The translations under genes and the position numbers were made by a program. DNA of 64,000 bases, from assembly GCA_035236585.1 (NCBI GenBank), contig CP141130.1:74781944-74845943 (forward strand). The letters are read 5' to 3'. Of this stretch, positions 48,100 through 60,910 are shown one piece after another. A model generated the notes under the pieces. That model made no database searches. It was given only the letters and a program-made list of their open reading frames with translations, and had not been told where the DNA came from. The stretch is from Warburgia ugandensis (taxonomy: Eukaryota > Streptophyta > Magnoliopsida > Canellales > Canellaceae). Numbering within the stretch: position 1 is the first letter of the stretch; every line of letters starts with the position of its first letter.

Positions 48100-49639
48100 T
48101 ACAATACTACTCAAATAACTCTGGGTGCATTTTCTTCATTTCATACTCAGTTTCCCAAGTAGCCTCCTCAACAGAATGATGTTGAGAAAGGACTTTAACT
48201 AATGGAATGATCTTTGTCCTTAACGTGTGTTCTTTTTTATCTAAAATCTAGACAATCATTTCTTCAAAAGTCAAATCAGGTTGTAGCTCTACTGGTACAA
48301 TGTAAGTATGTGGGAAGGATCAAGCACATACTTACATAACATCAAAATATGAAATACATCATGAACATCTGCGAGCTGCGATGGCATGGCATGGCCAATC
48401 TATATGCTACCAGCCTAATTTTCTCCAAATTTTCAAAAGGATCAATAAATCGATGACTCAATTTTCCTTTAACACCAAACCTCATAATTCTTTTTATAGG
48501 GGAGACCTTTAGAAACACGTGATCTCCTACCTCAAATTCTAAATGTCTCCTCCTTCAGTCTGCATAATTCTTTTGTCGACTTTGAGCAGCTAAGAGTCGT
48601 TTTCAAATAACTTTCATTTTCTTTGCACATTGCTCCACCAATTCAGACTTCATTAATTGCCTTTCTCCAACCTCATTCCAACAAGTTGGTGAATGACATG
48701 GTCTTCCATAGAGTGCTTCATATGGTGCTGTGCCAATGCTAATATGAAAACTATTATTGTATGCAAACTCAACAAGGGGAAGTAGTCATCCCAATTTCTT
48801 TTCCATTCAATTGCACAAGCTCTCAACATATCTTCTAATGTCTGGATTGTTCTTTTTTATTGTCCATCTATTTGGGGGTGGAATGTTGCACTAAAACTCA
48901 AGGAATTTCCTAATCCTTCCTGTACACTCCTCTAGAACTTGGATGTGAATCTACTATCTCTGTCTAAAATAATAGTCACAGGTGTGCCATGTAAGCTCAC
49001 AGTCTCTTTGATATATAGCTTTACCAAGTTGTCTAAGGATTATATTTGTCGAATAGGGAGAAAATGAGCTGACTTTATCAGTCGATTCACAATCACCCAA
49101 ATCATGTCATGTCCAATTGACGTCCTAGGTAGGCCACCAATGAAGTCTATAGTGATGTGATCTCATTTCCACTGGGGAAGATCTAGGGACTATAACATTC
49201 TTTTATGCCTCTGGTGTTCAGCCTTTACTTTTGGCAGGTTGAATACCTTGCTACACATTCTCCCACATCCTTCTTCTTTCCATTCCACCAAAAATTTCTT
49301 TTCAAGTCATGATACATTTTGGTTCCCCCTGGGTGAATGGCATATTGTGAGTGATGTGCCTCCTAAAGAATTTTCTATCTTAACTATTTATTTGATGGGA
49401 CTACCAATCTTCCATTGAATCACACACCTCCATCTGAACTCTGATTAAACCTTGGTTTACTAATCAGTGCCTGTATATCTGTGTGATAGTGGATTTCATT
49501 GCTAAGTTGGCCACAAATGATCCTTTACCCCTATGTTGAATTTCTTGTTTACATTCAACTATATCCTAAAGTAATTTCCACTTTCTTGAGAGCATACCTA
49601 CTATCAACCCCTGAGTCTTCCCACTCAATGCATCGGCCA
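48100..49639 (-). pseudogene. Chromovirus integrase and chromodomain-like end, broken
   Basis: Minus-strand translation across frames shows '[11 protein letters not shown]' (end of RNase H, about 49650-49610) and fragments of the integrase core. Further on are 'AYNNSFHISIGTAPYEALYG' (about 48770-48700), then 'LEFEVGDHVFLKVSP' (about 48540-48490) and 'DVHDVFHILMLCKYV' with 'DPSHIL'. Near 48180-48150 a frame reads 'HHSVEEATWE', a typical chromodomain core. Frame changes and stops are dense; nothing here can be translated through. Confidence 0.75.
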
Positions 49640-50254
49640 CTACATTGACCTTTCCTGAGTGATACTAGATGGAGAAGTCATAGCTTTTAAATACTCCATC
49701 CATCTTCTTTGCCTCATATTTAGATCTTGTTGAGAGAATATGTATTTGAGGCTTTTATGATTAGTGAAGACATTAAATTTCTCACCATACAGGTAATGTC
49801 TCCATATTTTCAATACGAAAACTACTACAGCCAATTCCAAATCATGAGTGGAATAATTCTTCTCAGGTGTTTTCAATTGGTGAGAAGCATATGCAATCAC
49901 TTTATCACATTGCATCAATACACACCTTAATCCTTTGTTTAATGCATCACAAAATATTACAAATCCTCCACTGCTTGAAGGAAGTGCCAGAATCAGTGTA
50001 GACATGAGTCTTCTTTTTAATTCATGAAAACTCGCTTCACATTCATCACTCCAAATAAACTGTATCTCCTTTCTAGTCAAAGCAGTTAATGGTAAAGCTA
50101 TATGTGAAAACCCTTTAATGAATCTATAATAATATCCTGCCAAACCTAGGAAACTATGAATTTCTGTCACTGATTTAGGTCTTTCCCAATTCATCACTGC
50201 CTTTACTTTTGTCGGGTCCATAGCAATTCCATTTTTGGAAACAACATGACCCAA
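49640..50254 (-). pseudogene. Chromovirus RNase H region (longest open part)
   Basis: The frame begins after the reverse transcriptase with [20 protein letters not shown]. It contains '[19 protein letters not shown]', '[20 protein letters not shown]' and the RNase H start '[18 protein letters not shown]' (catalytic Asp in DA). '[20 protein letters not shown]' and '[20 protein letters not shown]' follow. It is separated from the RT frame (50326-50826) by stops near 50260-50320. The frame is lost again after 49670. Confidence 0.9.
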
Positions 50255-50325
50255 AAAGTTAACCTACTCTAACTAGAACTCACACTTGCTAAATTTAGCA
50301 AATAATCGATGAGTATAAAGAGTGT

Positions 50326-50826
50326 TTAATACAATGTGCAGGTGTTCTCTATGTTAGCTTTACTTGTAGAGTAAATCAAAATGTCATCTACAAACACTAT
50401 AATAAATTGATCCAAATATGATCTGAAGACCTGATTTATAAGGTCCATAAACATAGCTGGTGCATTTGTTAGTCTAAACGGCATAACTAAGAATTCGTAG
50501 TGACCATAACGAGTCCTAAATACCATCCTAAAAATATCTTCTTCTCTAATCCTCAATTGATGATATCCTGACCTCAAATCAATCTTAAAGAAAATAGGGA
50601 TGGAATGAAGCTGATAGGAGAGGTCATTAATCTGTGGCAAGGGATACTTATTCTTTAGTGTAACATTATTCAACATTTGATAATCAATACACAATCGTAT
50701 GGATCCATCTTTCTTCTTAAGAAAAAGAACTAGTGCTCCCCAAGGTGAAACACTCGGACTAATAAGACCCTTGTCTAATAATTCTTGTAACTGTGTTTTC
50801 AATTCTTTTAATTTTGCTGGAGCCAT
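50326..50826 (-). pseudogene. Chromovirus reverse transcriptase
   Basis: The open frame starts [20 protein letters not shown]. It has '[18 protein letters not shown]', '[20 protein letters not shown]', '[15 protein letters not shown]', '[19 protein letters not shown]' and the catalytic FVDDILIYS (around 50367-50393). Two of the three catalytic aspartates are in that box; the first is in FKID. The usual 'MPFGLTNAPA' has Arg for Gly. The frame is cut by a stop soon after 'NTCTLY'. Confidence 0.93.
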
Positions 50827-51224
50827 TCAATATGGTGCCTCAGAAATAGGAGCTGTGCCTGTCACAAGTTCGATGGCAACATCAATTTCTCTCTGTGGAG
50901 GTAATCTTGGAAGTTCTTCAGGAAAAAAATCCTGAAATTCTCTAACTTCCAACTCCTCAAGTTTAGGTTGTTCAGCATCCATGGTTACTACACTCACCAA
51001 AAAGGCCTAACATCCTTTTGAGATATATCTTGCTACCTTCATGGCTAAAATCACACAAACATTATTTGTATCTAGTCTCCCTTGGAATGAAATTACTGTT
51101 TATCCTGGTATAACATGACCTTCTTTCTACGACAATCCACTATCACCAAATTCATTGCTGGCCAATCCATTCCCAATATAGCATCAAAATCCACCATATC
51201 GAGTAGAATAAGATCTGCTTTCAA

Positions 51225-51443
51225 CTATTTCCCCACTATTTCAATAGGTGCCTCCTGAAGAAACTCATGGCTACTAATTGATTTGTTTACTAGTGTAGTT
51301 ATATCTAGGCCACATACCAATTTATGTATAGGTAAACACACACAAGATGCAGATATACCATAGATAAATGAATGCATGGAACCTGGATTAAATAAAACTT
51401 TAGCATGTCTATCAAAAATTAAAATAGTACCTTCAATCACCAT
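51225..51443 (-). pseudogene. Chromovirus aspartic protease with Asn at the catalytic Asp
   Basis: The minus frame reads ..KVLFNPGSMHSFIYGIS. Gypsy proteases have LFD(S/P)G.(T/S)HSFIS at this place, so the active-site Asp is Asn here. A preceding stretch 'IEGTILIFDRHA' fits the first strand. The enzyme would be inactive even if the frame were complete. Confidence 0.8.
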
Positions 51444-51539
51444 TTTTGAGGCTTTAGCCTATTCAGAAGAGATAGCAAATACTCGACCTTGACTTCGAGA
51501 CACATTTTCTATTATGGGCTCATTGCTTGTTTATCTCCT

Positions 51540-52541
51540 AGGGCATCATTCATAAAGTGTCCCTGTTCACCACATTTATAACATTGTACCAGTGGTCTTT
51601 GTTGTTCTGGTCTAAAACAAAGTGAACCAAGATGGAAACCTTTACATCTTGGACACTGTCTCCTTTCAGGCCCTCTACTATGGTTGGTAGCTGGTGGTCC
51701 TTGGTGTCTATGTGGCCCCCAAGAAAAATATGAAGAAGGGGGCTTACCCCTACTCGAGCATGCTAGAATAGTACTGTATTTCTCTTTGTCTCTTCACTCT
51801 AGTTTATTATGCAAGTATTCCTCTTCAAAGATGGAAGCCATTTCCACTACTTTTGCTGTGGTCTGAGGGTGTCCCCATAAAGTTACTCCTCTACCTCGGA
51901 TGTAAACCCCAAACAGATCTTTCTGTAGCTTTCTTATATGAAGTGCAGATATCTGGTGCAAACCGCCTCTACTATACAAACTTATTCTTATATTATAAGA
52001 CGGTAAGATCTCCTTTTTGCAAATTTAGAAATTCTTTCTCCATTCTTGCTTGTACATGGGGAGGGAACTATTTATCATAAAATACCCTTCCAAAGTTATC
52101 CCATAAAATATTACTTGGCTGAGGGAAATAAGTCCTTTGTGCTGTCCTCCACCAAAACGCAACCTCTCCTATGAAGATGAAAGTGGCAAGCTTCACCTTT
52201 TTCTCTTCTAAAATTTCCATAGCTTCAAAGGCTTTCTCAACTTGATACATCCAATCCTCTGCTACTTTTGGTTCGTCTTTCTCAAAAAATGCTAGAGCTA
52301 TCGTCTAAAATCGCTTTAGCAATTTATCTGTCTCAATAGAACTACCTCCTAAACTACCCTCACCAGTGATCGAGGCATGAATGCTAGGTACAGACGATGT
52401 ATGAACTAGGATTTGTTGTTGTTGCATATACTCTTTAAAATTCTTCATCATCTGCGCCATAAATTCTTCCATGTGAGCTTCTTCCATTGGGGTGTCAGTG
52501 GAAGAACCAATAGACCCTATAACCTCTTTTCCAAGATGCAT
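51540..52541 (-). pseudogene. Chromovirus gag, broken
   Basis: The frame from 52541 starts MHLGKEVIGSIGSSTDTPME with a Gln-rich stretch ('EYMQQQQ'). Beyond a stop it gives 'FFEKDEPKVAEDWMYQVEKA', 'EEKKVKLATFIFIGEVAFWW' and 'ILWDNFGRVFYDKYFP', the gypsy capsid core. A further frame has 'LGSLCFRPEQQRPLVQCYK' and 'CGEQGHF', two damaged zinc knuckles near 51650-51560. Stops occur near 52306, 52070 and 51790. Confidence 0.85.
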
Positions 52542-52669
52542 CTATTTCATATTTCACAACATATTCCTATATGAGTTACTTTCATAACTCACATCTCAAC
52601 CACCACCTGTTACTTTTTAACTATCTTTAACTCTTAACATGTAGGACTAACTGTAAAAGGAACAACTAA

Positions 52670-52681
52670 GCTTTGATACCA
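52670..52681 (-). promoter_or_regulatory. Primer-binding site of the chromovirus
   Basis: The minus strand reads TGGTATCAAAGC, complementary to initiator tRNA-Met, two bases from the 5' LTR end at 52684. Confidence 0.9.
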
Positions 52682-54898
52682 ACTGTGACAACCCGGGTTT
52701 TTACCCTTTAAAGAATTATTTTCAAAAGGTGAGATCCCTATTTGAGAATTTCATTTAAAAAACAAATAGCAGAAATATTTTTTCTTTAAAAAGACCTTTC
52801 AGAAAATCCCAAGTGTCATAAGATCGATCAAAACACTTTCATGAGTTCAAAATTCAAGCATGTTTATATTCAAATATGACAAGTCAAAAACTTATCATTT
52901 CCCAAAAATCTATCCAGTTAGCCCACAGTTCAGTATGTATTAAACATATTTATATATGTCTAAACTATTTATAACATTTATATAACTACTCAGTCATCTC
53001 ACAAACATTTGCAAAATCTATAAATCATACATACACTATCTATACCCTCTCTCTAACTATTATGCATGACTGGTCTCAACACTCTTGCCTTTCCCTTCTT
53101 CATGTTTATCTGTAGAGTTGGTGGGGCGAGTATAGGGTAATATACTCAGCAGGTAAAACTAAGATCACAAATATAAATCAATGCAAATTCACATCCATGC
53201 ACTCATGCATACAGTGCAATAACCATATAACATTTGCATGCCTTCTAAACATTCCATCCAAGGTTTCAAGTCATCCAAGTGCAATACAAGTGTAAAAATA
53301 ATATGATATGCCGACATCAAAAGAGTACTCAATAAACAAATGCATAAAATCTATGATAAATTAATTAAGCACTAAATTCTCAATTTAAATAACATACAGG
53401 AAAGTCCTCGTCAATTTATGTTAAACATATCAGGGTATCTATGACCCTATCACATGCGTGTTGCCAAAAATCAACCTATGGCAATAGCCCTATAATGGGA
53501 CACCCCAACACTACAATATTGCCTAATCATAGGTCAATGTAGGAAAAGAATACATAGATCCCTATGTTGCTGCAACTGCCTAATAGTGGAACACTACATG
53601 CTCAAATGCTGGCACCAACTACATGAGACTTATTACCATCTCGCATGGGAGGAGAACGGATTGTGCAGTGTAGCCTTCCCATGATGCCACACTAAAAATC
53701 TAACAACTTGGGCCTAGTGTCGAAAAATCAACCATTGGAAGGTGGGTGGCCATCCTTATAACCCTCTTATCATAATGTCCACCAGGAGAAAGCACCTGTT
53801 TAAAACTAATCCTTGGAAAATCAATACACGAAAATCTAGGTAACATTGTACCCTCAACGACATATTAGTCACTAATCACATAATCAGATCCTGATCTTGA
53901 TTTTAAAATACATATTTTCCATTTAAATGTCAATGGATGTCAATATAAATGACGCATGAGATTTAGTCAGGATAGTTACCCATTATGGGTATTTTATGTT
54001 TTATAATATAATAATAAAATCCCTATATTTTTAATGAAAATTTGACAGAGTTTCCCCTATTTATAGGACAATGCACATTTAATGCATGTGGTATGTAGCA
54101 CCTAATAATCATAATTTCAAATTTATATAAGAATGAAGACTTTGTCTCCCAACAATTTCATCCATGAATAATTCACAAAGTTTCATATAATTCAAGTCAT
54201 GAGGATGCTATTTAAATATCCAAGATAATCATCAACTACAATTATATGTAGTAATTACATGTACGTATCAAAACAGTGCATAAGTAAAATAAATATGAAA
54301 ACTTAGCAATTTTAGAATTTACCCACCTCAACCTGATGATTCAGATTCACCAAAATCGATTACCAGTCAATTTGGATGTAGCTCGACAAGACATAAAATG
54401 AGGATCAAGGCTTCAATCATCAACTATGAATCAATCTAAGAAATATGACATAAATATCATAATTTAGTCTCTTGTTCATGGATTCATACATTAATACTCT
54501 AATTTGAATGGTCAGATTGTCCTTGATCTGTCGTTTAACCTCATATCAGATATCTTAGAGTGTTGAAGAGTCTAATTTCACACATCAATCAATTTGATCT
54601 AATGTTCTAGGCCTAAATTACTCAGATCTAAGCACTGGAATGATCCGATCTATAAAGTAATGATCTGATCAACATTTGTAAATTTAATAGGTTTTCATTC
54701 ATTGTTTTCAATACACATTCTCCTCCACATGTAATTCACATCATCAGGTTCATAAATCTACTATCTGATATTGTTTTCAACGGTCAAATTTCTAAATCTA
54801 GTTGCTCATACATTGTGTTTAGATTAAAAGTTCAATGGTCAGATGATCTTTGATCGAACTTTCATTGACACGAATGCAAAATTCACTCAGTTAGGATT

Positions 54899-57800
54899 TG
54901 TGACGACCCAGGTTTTCACATGCATTTTTAAAATATAAACCTAAATCCTAATGCAGGATGCATCCCTATTTGAAAACAATTTTATAAAAGAAAAAAATAA
55001 TGCAACGCAGCGAAAAAAAATCTTTTATTTTAAATTCATTTTGAAAATCCCGAGTGTCATTTGCTGTCACAACAAACAAAGTAGTTTTAAAAATTACTAT
55101 AATCATAAATGTCTTCCCAGGTCTATCCAGTCATAACTCACAGCCCAACTGTAATAAGTACATGTATATGTCCAAAAGGTAGAGTGTTGACTTACATTCA
55201 TGCTTATCTTTTCTTCATTCACTTGATCGTAGCACTAACATTTTCTATTGCTTCTTCTAATTCTGTGTGGAGCTAATCTGTAAAAATAATATAATTGGAT
55301 GAGTATTCCTCATACCCGGTAGGTGATCTGATACTACTATTTTAAAAACTCATCATGCAACATGCATAATTCAAGGATCTTTTCATGGGAAACATTAATG
55401 GTTTATTTTCATGTAAACATGCATATTTGTGCATAAAACGTAAGCTCATTGATGCAATTTCAACCATCAATCCGTACACAAATCTAGTCATCTAAACATG
55501 ACTAAAATAACATAATAGAAATCAATGGATAATAAGATCTTGGCAACATATCGAATCAACAAGTAAAATATAATAATCATGAAACTCTTAAAATAGTCAT
55601 CTTTCAAAGCTGATGCTGGCATTACTATAAGTATCATGCACATGGTTTGTCTCTCAGGGAACATATCATGCCGGCTGGTCACGAGTACTCATATACGACC
55701 ATCTCAATGCTATATGCATATTGATATACACTGAAATCATAGGGTCACTCTGCTCATGATCAGCACACAGCTGGAATCGTGCGTCTCTGGTATCTAAACA
55801 CTAACCCACCATAGCCTCCACGACGACTATGGCGTCCTTGAAAAGGGTGCCGTGAACATCTCCAGTGGTCATCCCTGTTTACCACAGCAATCAAGGAAGG
55901 GACAAGCCTTTTTGGCAGCGATACCATCTACTTTTTTGGTTGTAGAGGCCGGGAGGCCAACCGTACATACCAACCTCTAAGCATAGTGTCCACCAGGCTC
56001 AATAGCCCAAAAAGCATATGTAGATAAATTCAAATTTCAATCATTGAAATCATGCAATTTATGCATTTAATTTCAAACATGCGAGCAATGCATAAAAGTT
56101 TGCTCATGCTAGAAATCGTATTCAAGGTTATAAATCATGAAAACAATTCTGCATGCGCTTATAGGAACATCATATCCCAAAAGCATACTAAATACTGTGA
56201 TAGATTCAAGTGCTTCAAGGCCGTAAAATCAGGAAGACAAGTTTGCATACTCTTATAAGAACATCATATCTCAAAAACATGTTAAGCATGGTAATAAAGG
56301 CGAGTCAGAGTTTAAGATGCATTTTAAAAAAAATAATAAAAAGTAGTATCAAACTACCTACCTCGATGTTCCTCGAATCGCGTTCTTCACTACTCGACCC
56401 TGGATCACTTTTGTGAAACCCTGGATATTAATGGATAACAAGGATTCAAATATCATTTTCTATCCACTAATTAGAATTATAGCTTAATGGATAGATCTGC
56501 CTATTAGTGCGTCTCCTTACTAACATCTAATGATTAGATTGCCTTTAATCTCTTTCATGTCATCAAGATCGTGTAATTGATCGATCAGATCTCCTAGTCA
56601 GATCTCCCAGGTCACGTGTCCTGATGCATAGAACAGGTCTGTACTTAATTTGGGCAGTCAAATCTATAAGTTCAAGGTGGATGTGTATAACTTAGACTGG
56701 ATCTAAGCACACTGGTCTCCTAATAGACCCAACAAATCAATCTATGAAGTTTGATTATCTTTGATCCTATAGATCTATGCGATCTCTATAGTGTTTAGGA
56801 TATAGTCATACTAAATAGGCCTTTAACCCTAACTTTTATAGTCTCATTAGGTCTGCGTCATCAATACAGATGCAATAGTTCTTTTAGATCGTCAATCAGA
56901 GTCCACAGCCCCTATAATTGCATTTTTAGAGTTGCAACGCCAAGGACGAACCAGATTCATCCATACTGAGCCCGCGCATCACGGTTCCCAGGATGCATGC
57001 ACGTCCCAGTAGAACCGCAACTACATTCGCACGCGGGCGCACACCTGAATGACACACTGTAGCGTACATCCTGGACTGCATCGTGCAAAGGCATCCTCAG
57101 TGCAGGCACGGTGTGTTTCGGCTCCCAAGACGCCATGTGCATCCCGGTCGAGCCTGGCATTCGCTCGCACACAGTACGCATTCGACCGTCACCCCTAGGG
57201 GCTCGTCACAAGTGTGCCTTATGCCCGTGTGCCCAGGGACGTGATGCCTTCTACAGGTTTCAGCCCATTTAGTTTGTTTTGAAAATTTGATGATTTTCAG
57301 CTAGAAAACGAGCTAGACCCAGTCGGAATCTAGGGGGAAAGAAAGAGGGAAGAGAAAGGAGTGGAGTGGGGAGAGATTCGTACCTAGAAAACTCTCCTTG
57401 TCGCCTGATCAGAGGCCTCAATGGATCTGCAAACCCTAGTTGCCGGATCCATTTTTGGGAGTGATTGGAGTGGAGAAAGCTTGGTTTGGAAGAGGGGGAG
57501 TGGAGGAATTTATTGGAGGGGGAAGGTGGTGCCGCCATTTTCTGTGGCTACGTATAGCTATGGCTGTGCTGTGCACTACCTGGCCTGAGGAAGGGGATGA
57601 CACAAGGGGTGGTGTTATCAACACAACCCCCTGTGTTTTCAGATCTTTTTCGTTTTAAGGGTGAATTTCAAAAATGTCCTTGATCTTTAAACGTCCATAA
57701 CTTGGTCATACGAGCTCCGTTTTCAGCTTTCTTTAAGGTGTTGGATTCCATTTTGAGTGTAGAATCTAATGATACTAATTTATCATATAAAATCCTTTAT

Positions 57801-57925
57801 TTCATATTTTAATTAAAATAGAACATTTAATAAGATTAAGTCTAGATATAAATTTCCAAATTGATCAATTTCTATTCAATTTAGTAAAAATAACATAAAA
57901 GGTTTGGATCATTACATCCCATCCA
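54899..57925 (-). mobile_element. Nested 3.0-kb solo LTR
   Basis: It starts TGTGACGACCCAGGTTTTC and ends GGTTTGGATCATTACA. It interrupts the LTR exactly where the sister copy reads 'tcaggattccatccat' (near 47175). The ends are of the same type as the host LTR but the body differs, so it is a related, separate family. A GC-rich island covers about 56940-57240. The 5-bp flanks (ggatt, tccca) do not match, so the duplication is lost or the right edge is altered. Orientation is inferred from the likeness of its ends to the host LTR. Confidence 0.8.
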
Positions 57926-58366
57926 TGTAGAATTTTCTCCAAAATTTGCTCCCAAAAAATAGTCGCACAATGCCGAAATCCAATCATCGTCGCCGAAGAA
58001 GACAACAAAAAAACGGTCTTCATCGATGACTATAACAGTGTCAGAAACTCCATTTTTCGTGAAAATAAAACATAGATTTTTATATCTCTATTTTACCTTC
58101 ATTCCCTTTTAATTTGGAAGCATTTCAACATCGTTTTCCTTGAAAAAATTGTTAGAACTAGTCATGGTCACGAGGGGAAATGGCGCTATCATTAGGAAGC
58201 CATTTTTGGTCCAAATCTCTTTGATTTTCACTTTTGGAGGTAGATCTAAGATGGGTTTTCTCCAATCTATCTCCTAAACCTAGTTTCCACACGTTTCTTG
58301 TCAATTCCAACAAAATTTCTAAGTTCTTTCATCATTTGTTGCTGTGCGCCCAAGAACTATAGTCTT

Positions 58367-58367
<1 letters not shown>

Positions 58368-58453
<86 letters not shown>
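58368..58453. repeat. (GA)n microsatellite, about 43 units
   Basis: Pure ga repeats lie after 'agtcttc' in the 5' LTR. The sister LTR has only 'gagaga' at this place (about 47626-47634). Confidence 0.97.
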
Positions 58454-58456
<3 letters not shown>

Positions 58457-58842
58457 GGAAGAGGGAAGGGAAATGCAGTGTGGAAGAGAGAGGTGATGCC
58501 ACGATGGAGAGAATGAAGGGGAAGAGGGGAGGCGATGGCTTCCCTAGCTCCTTCCCTGTGTGACAAGTAGCTAGGGGTGGAGCTCCCCCTAGTTCGTCAT
58601 TGTGTGGGACCCATCCATTTGAGAGGGAGTACCATTATCAATTTGGCTCTCTTTGTAATTTAGGAAAAATTGTGGTTCACTCACCTCTAAACTTCGTTTT
58701 GCGCAAAATTAGTGTCTTGGAAAGCTCTCATTGTGTACATTCTAATTTTTTAGCTTTCAAAGTCAAATTGAGAAGAAAATTTAATTTTTTCTCTCAAACT
58801 CCTCTTTTTACTTATAATACAATGTAGGGTTGTTATAAGAAA

Positions 58843-59411
58843 TTAATTAGTGAGGGCACCCGACCCCATAGGATTAAGGGTGAATTTCATCATGACTTCT
58901 TGGCCCACCTAGGATAATCACCACAAGTGTGCCACCCTGCCTTTCTAATTAGTTTAAAATTAATTAGAATAGACCTATAGGGTCATCACATGCTTGTAGG
59001 ACCCTCTTAATAGGACACAATCTATTCTCACTTTAGTGGCTTCTGGGCATTGTGGCTATAGTGTGTGTCTTAAACTCCAAGTAATTTTCTCACGTCTTCT
59101 GTTGACATTTATTGATGTCTAAATGCCTCCTTACATGAGGATTGTTTTAACCGCCTTAACGCAAAATCTAACTAGTAAGCAATAGTCAAATCTGAAAGAG
59201 AGTAGGAGCACTAAATTAGGCTAATCTAAAAGCATTGTCCTTGAACAAATTCTAGAAAGTCAAAATATTGCTGCTTATTAGCCTCAAGGATTATTTGATT
59301 GTTTCATTTGTTTGAGCATCATTCTAGAAGTTAGGTTGCATCATTTAGGTTAGTTTTCTCAATAAAAAACAATAAACAAAAATAACACAAAAAAGGGAAA
59401 GACATGGTTAG
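58843..59411 (+). other. Leader of the Athila/Tat-like element, right part
   Basis: Continues the leader interrupted at 40442. It contains 'gtctaaatgcctccttacat' at 59117, a block shared with 43805 in an unrelated LTR. No coding frame before the gag ATG at 59412. Confidence 0.55.
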
Positions 59412-60910
59412 TTGCATTTAATGAATGATTTAAACACTGATCAAAAGGGTAATTTACACCCTAGTGTTAACAAAGAATATATTTTCCCATGGAGAAACAA
59501 TCCCCTCTTTAATGATGATGAACCACCTTTCATCTTGGATAATGATGTTGTTTCCTCATGGAAAAGCAATCCTCTCTTTGATGTTGATGATCCTCCACCT
59601 CTATTTAATGATAATATACATCAATGAAGGAATCATTCTCAACCACATGAAAATAGGAGAAGTGACCAAGTTAGAATACATGAGGATAATTGACATAACC
59701 AAAATTTCCATGGGAAAACACTAAGGGACTATTTACAGCCTATTTATACGAGCACACTTTCATGTACACTTTTACCTCCAACTATTGGTATGATTAAATT
59801 AAAGGTGAGAGTAATTCAATTACTTCTTAAATTTTATGGGTTTGATAGTGAGAGTCCTTACATGCATTTAAAAGAATTTGATAAAGTGTGCATGACCCAA
59901 CATACACAAAACATTGAATTAAATATGGTAAGACTCAAACTATTTTCTTTTTCCTTAAAGGAAAAAAGCTAAGATGTTATTTCATTCACTGTCAGCAGGT
60001 TCCATACGAACATGGCAAGAAATGATTAATAAGTTCTTGAATAAGTTCTTTCATATACATAAGATAAATGCTCTTCGCCGAAATATAATGAATTTTACCC
60101 AAAATGATAAAGAAACTTTCTATCAATGATGGGAAAGATTTAAGGAATTGTTGTTAACTTGTCTACAACATATATATGAACTTTGGCATATCATTAGCTT
60201 CTTTTATGAAGGACTTAATTTTAATATGTGTCAGTTTGTTGAAATGATGTGCAATGGCAATTTCTTAAACAAGCAACTTGAAGAGGTGCAAGAGTATTTG
60301 GAATGGGTGATAGAGAGTGCACAAACTTGGGCTGAGTCAAAAAATAGTAGGTCGCCCAAACAAGCCTAAGTCCACCACCACATCCGTTAGGGGATAAATA
60401 TATGTTACGACTAAAAAAGATGATATGAAAATAGCATCTCTAGATAGAATAGTTGAGGCAATGGAAATGAGAAAATTTTCCTCTAAGTCCAGTACGTGTG
60501 TGATATTTGCGAAATTAATACACACCTCACTCAGGAATGTCCCTTCGCTCCTACATTCTAGGATGCGATTCATGAAATGACACATTCTTATGAGCAGACT
60601 TCTTCCCCATCTTCAAAGACATATAATTCCAACTGGAGTAATCATTCTATTATTAGAAATGAATATAATGATAATGTCTCACATAAGGCCCAATACCAAC
60701 CCTATCACCAAAAAGAAGAACCACTTGCTCCTGGACCTTACCTTCCTCCACAAAAAAGGAAAGTTGAGGATAAATTCCATCAAGACATTCAATACTAGGA
60801 GAAGAAAATTGATCAAATTAAAGCACAATTAAAAGAGAACACAAATTCCATGACTAAATTGAAGGACATGATATCTCACATGCTGCAAATCATTGATCAA
60901 GTGTAATGTC
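59412..60910 (+). pseudogene. Athila/Tat-like gypsy gag, broken
   Basis: It begins MHLMNDLNTDQKGNLHPSVN, with a duplicated acidic motif ('PWRNNPLFNDDEPPFI', 'SWKSNPLFDVDDPPPLF'). Later frames give 'YGFDSESPYMHLKEFDKVC', 'LKLFSFSLKEK', 'INKFLNKFFHIHKINALRR' and 'FTQNDKETFYQ.WERFKELL'. Then come 'FYEGLNFNMCQFVEMM' and 'CNGNFLNKQLEEV'. This order matches the capsid of Athila/Tat-type Gag (F.hL...A..WL, then F...F....R..I..F.Q...E..Y..W.RF..LL). Stops and frameshifts occur at 59628, about 59700, 59970 and 60127. Confidence 0.85.

Larger units (their letters stand above)
40443..58837 (-). mobile_element. Full-length, inactive Ty3/gypsy chromovirus (Tekay/Del-like)
   Basis: A perfect 5-bp duplication, agaaa, lies at 40438-40442 and 58838-58842. 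On the minus strand the 5' LTR is 52684-58837 and the 3' LTR 40443-48055. With nested insertions subtracted, both are about 3.1 kb. Internal order on the minus strand is primer site, gag, protease, reverse transcriptase, RNase H, integrase, chromodomain-like end and polypurine tract: the gypsy order. Every region has stops or frameshifts. Clade is inferred from the RT sequence, long LTRs and the '..EEATWE' C-terminal motif. Confidence 0.93.
52684..58837 (-). repeat. 5' LTR of the chromovirus, split by a nested LTR
   Basis: In plus-strand reading it starts TGTGACAACCCGGG and ends GGGTTGTTATA (last CA changed to TA). Without the nested 54899-57925 block it is about 3.1 kb and aligns throughout with the LTR at 40443-48055. 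The TATA 12-mer is at 54056-54067. Confidence 0.92.
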
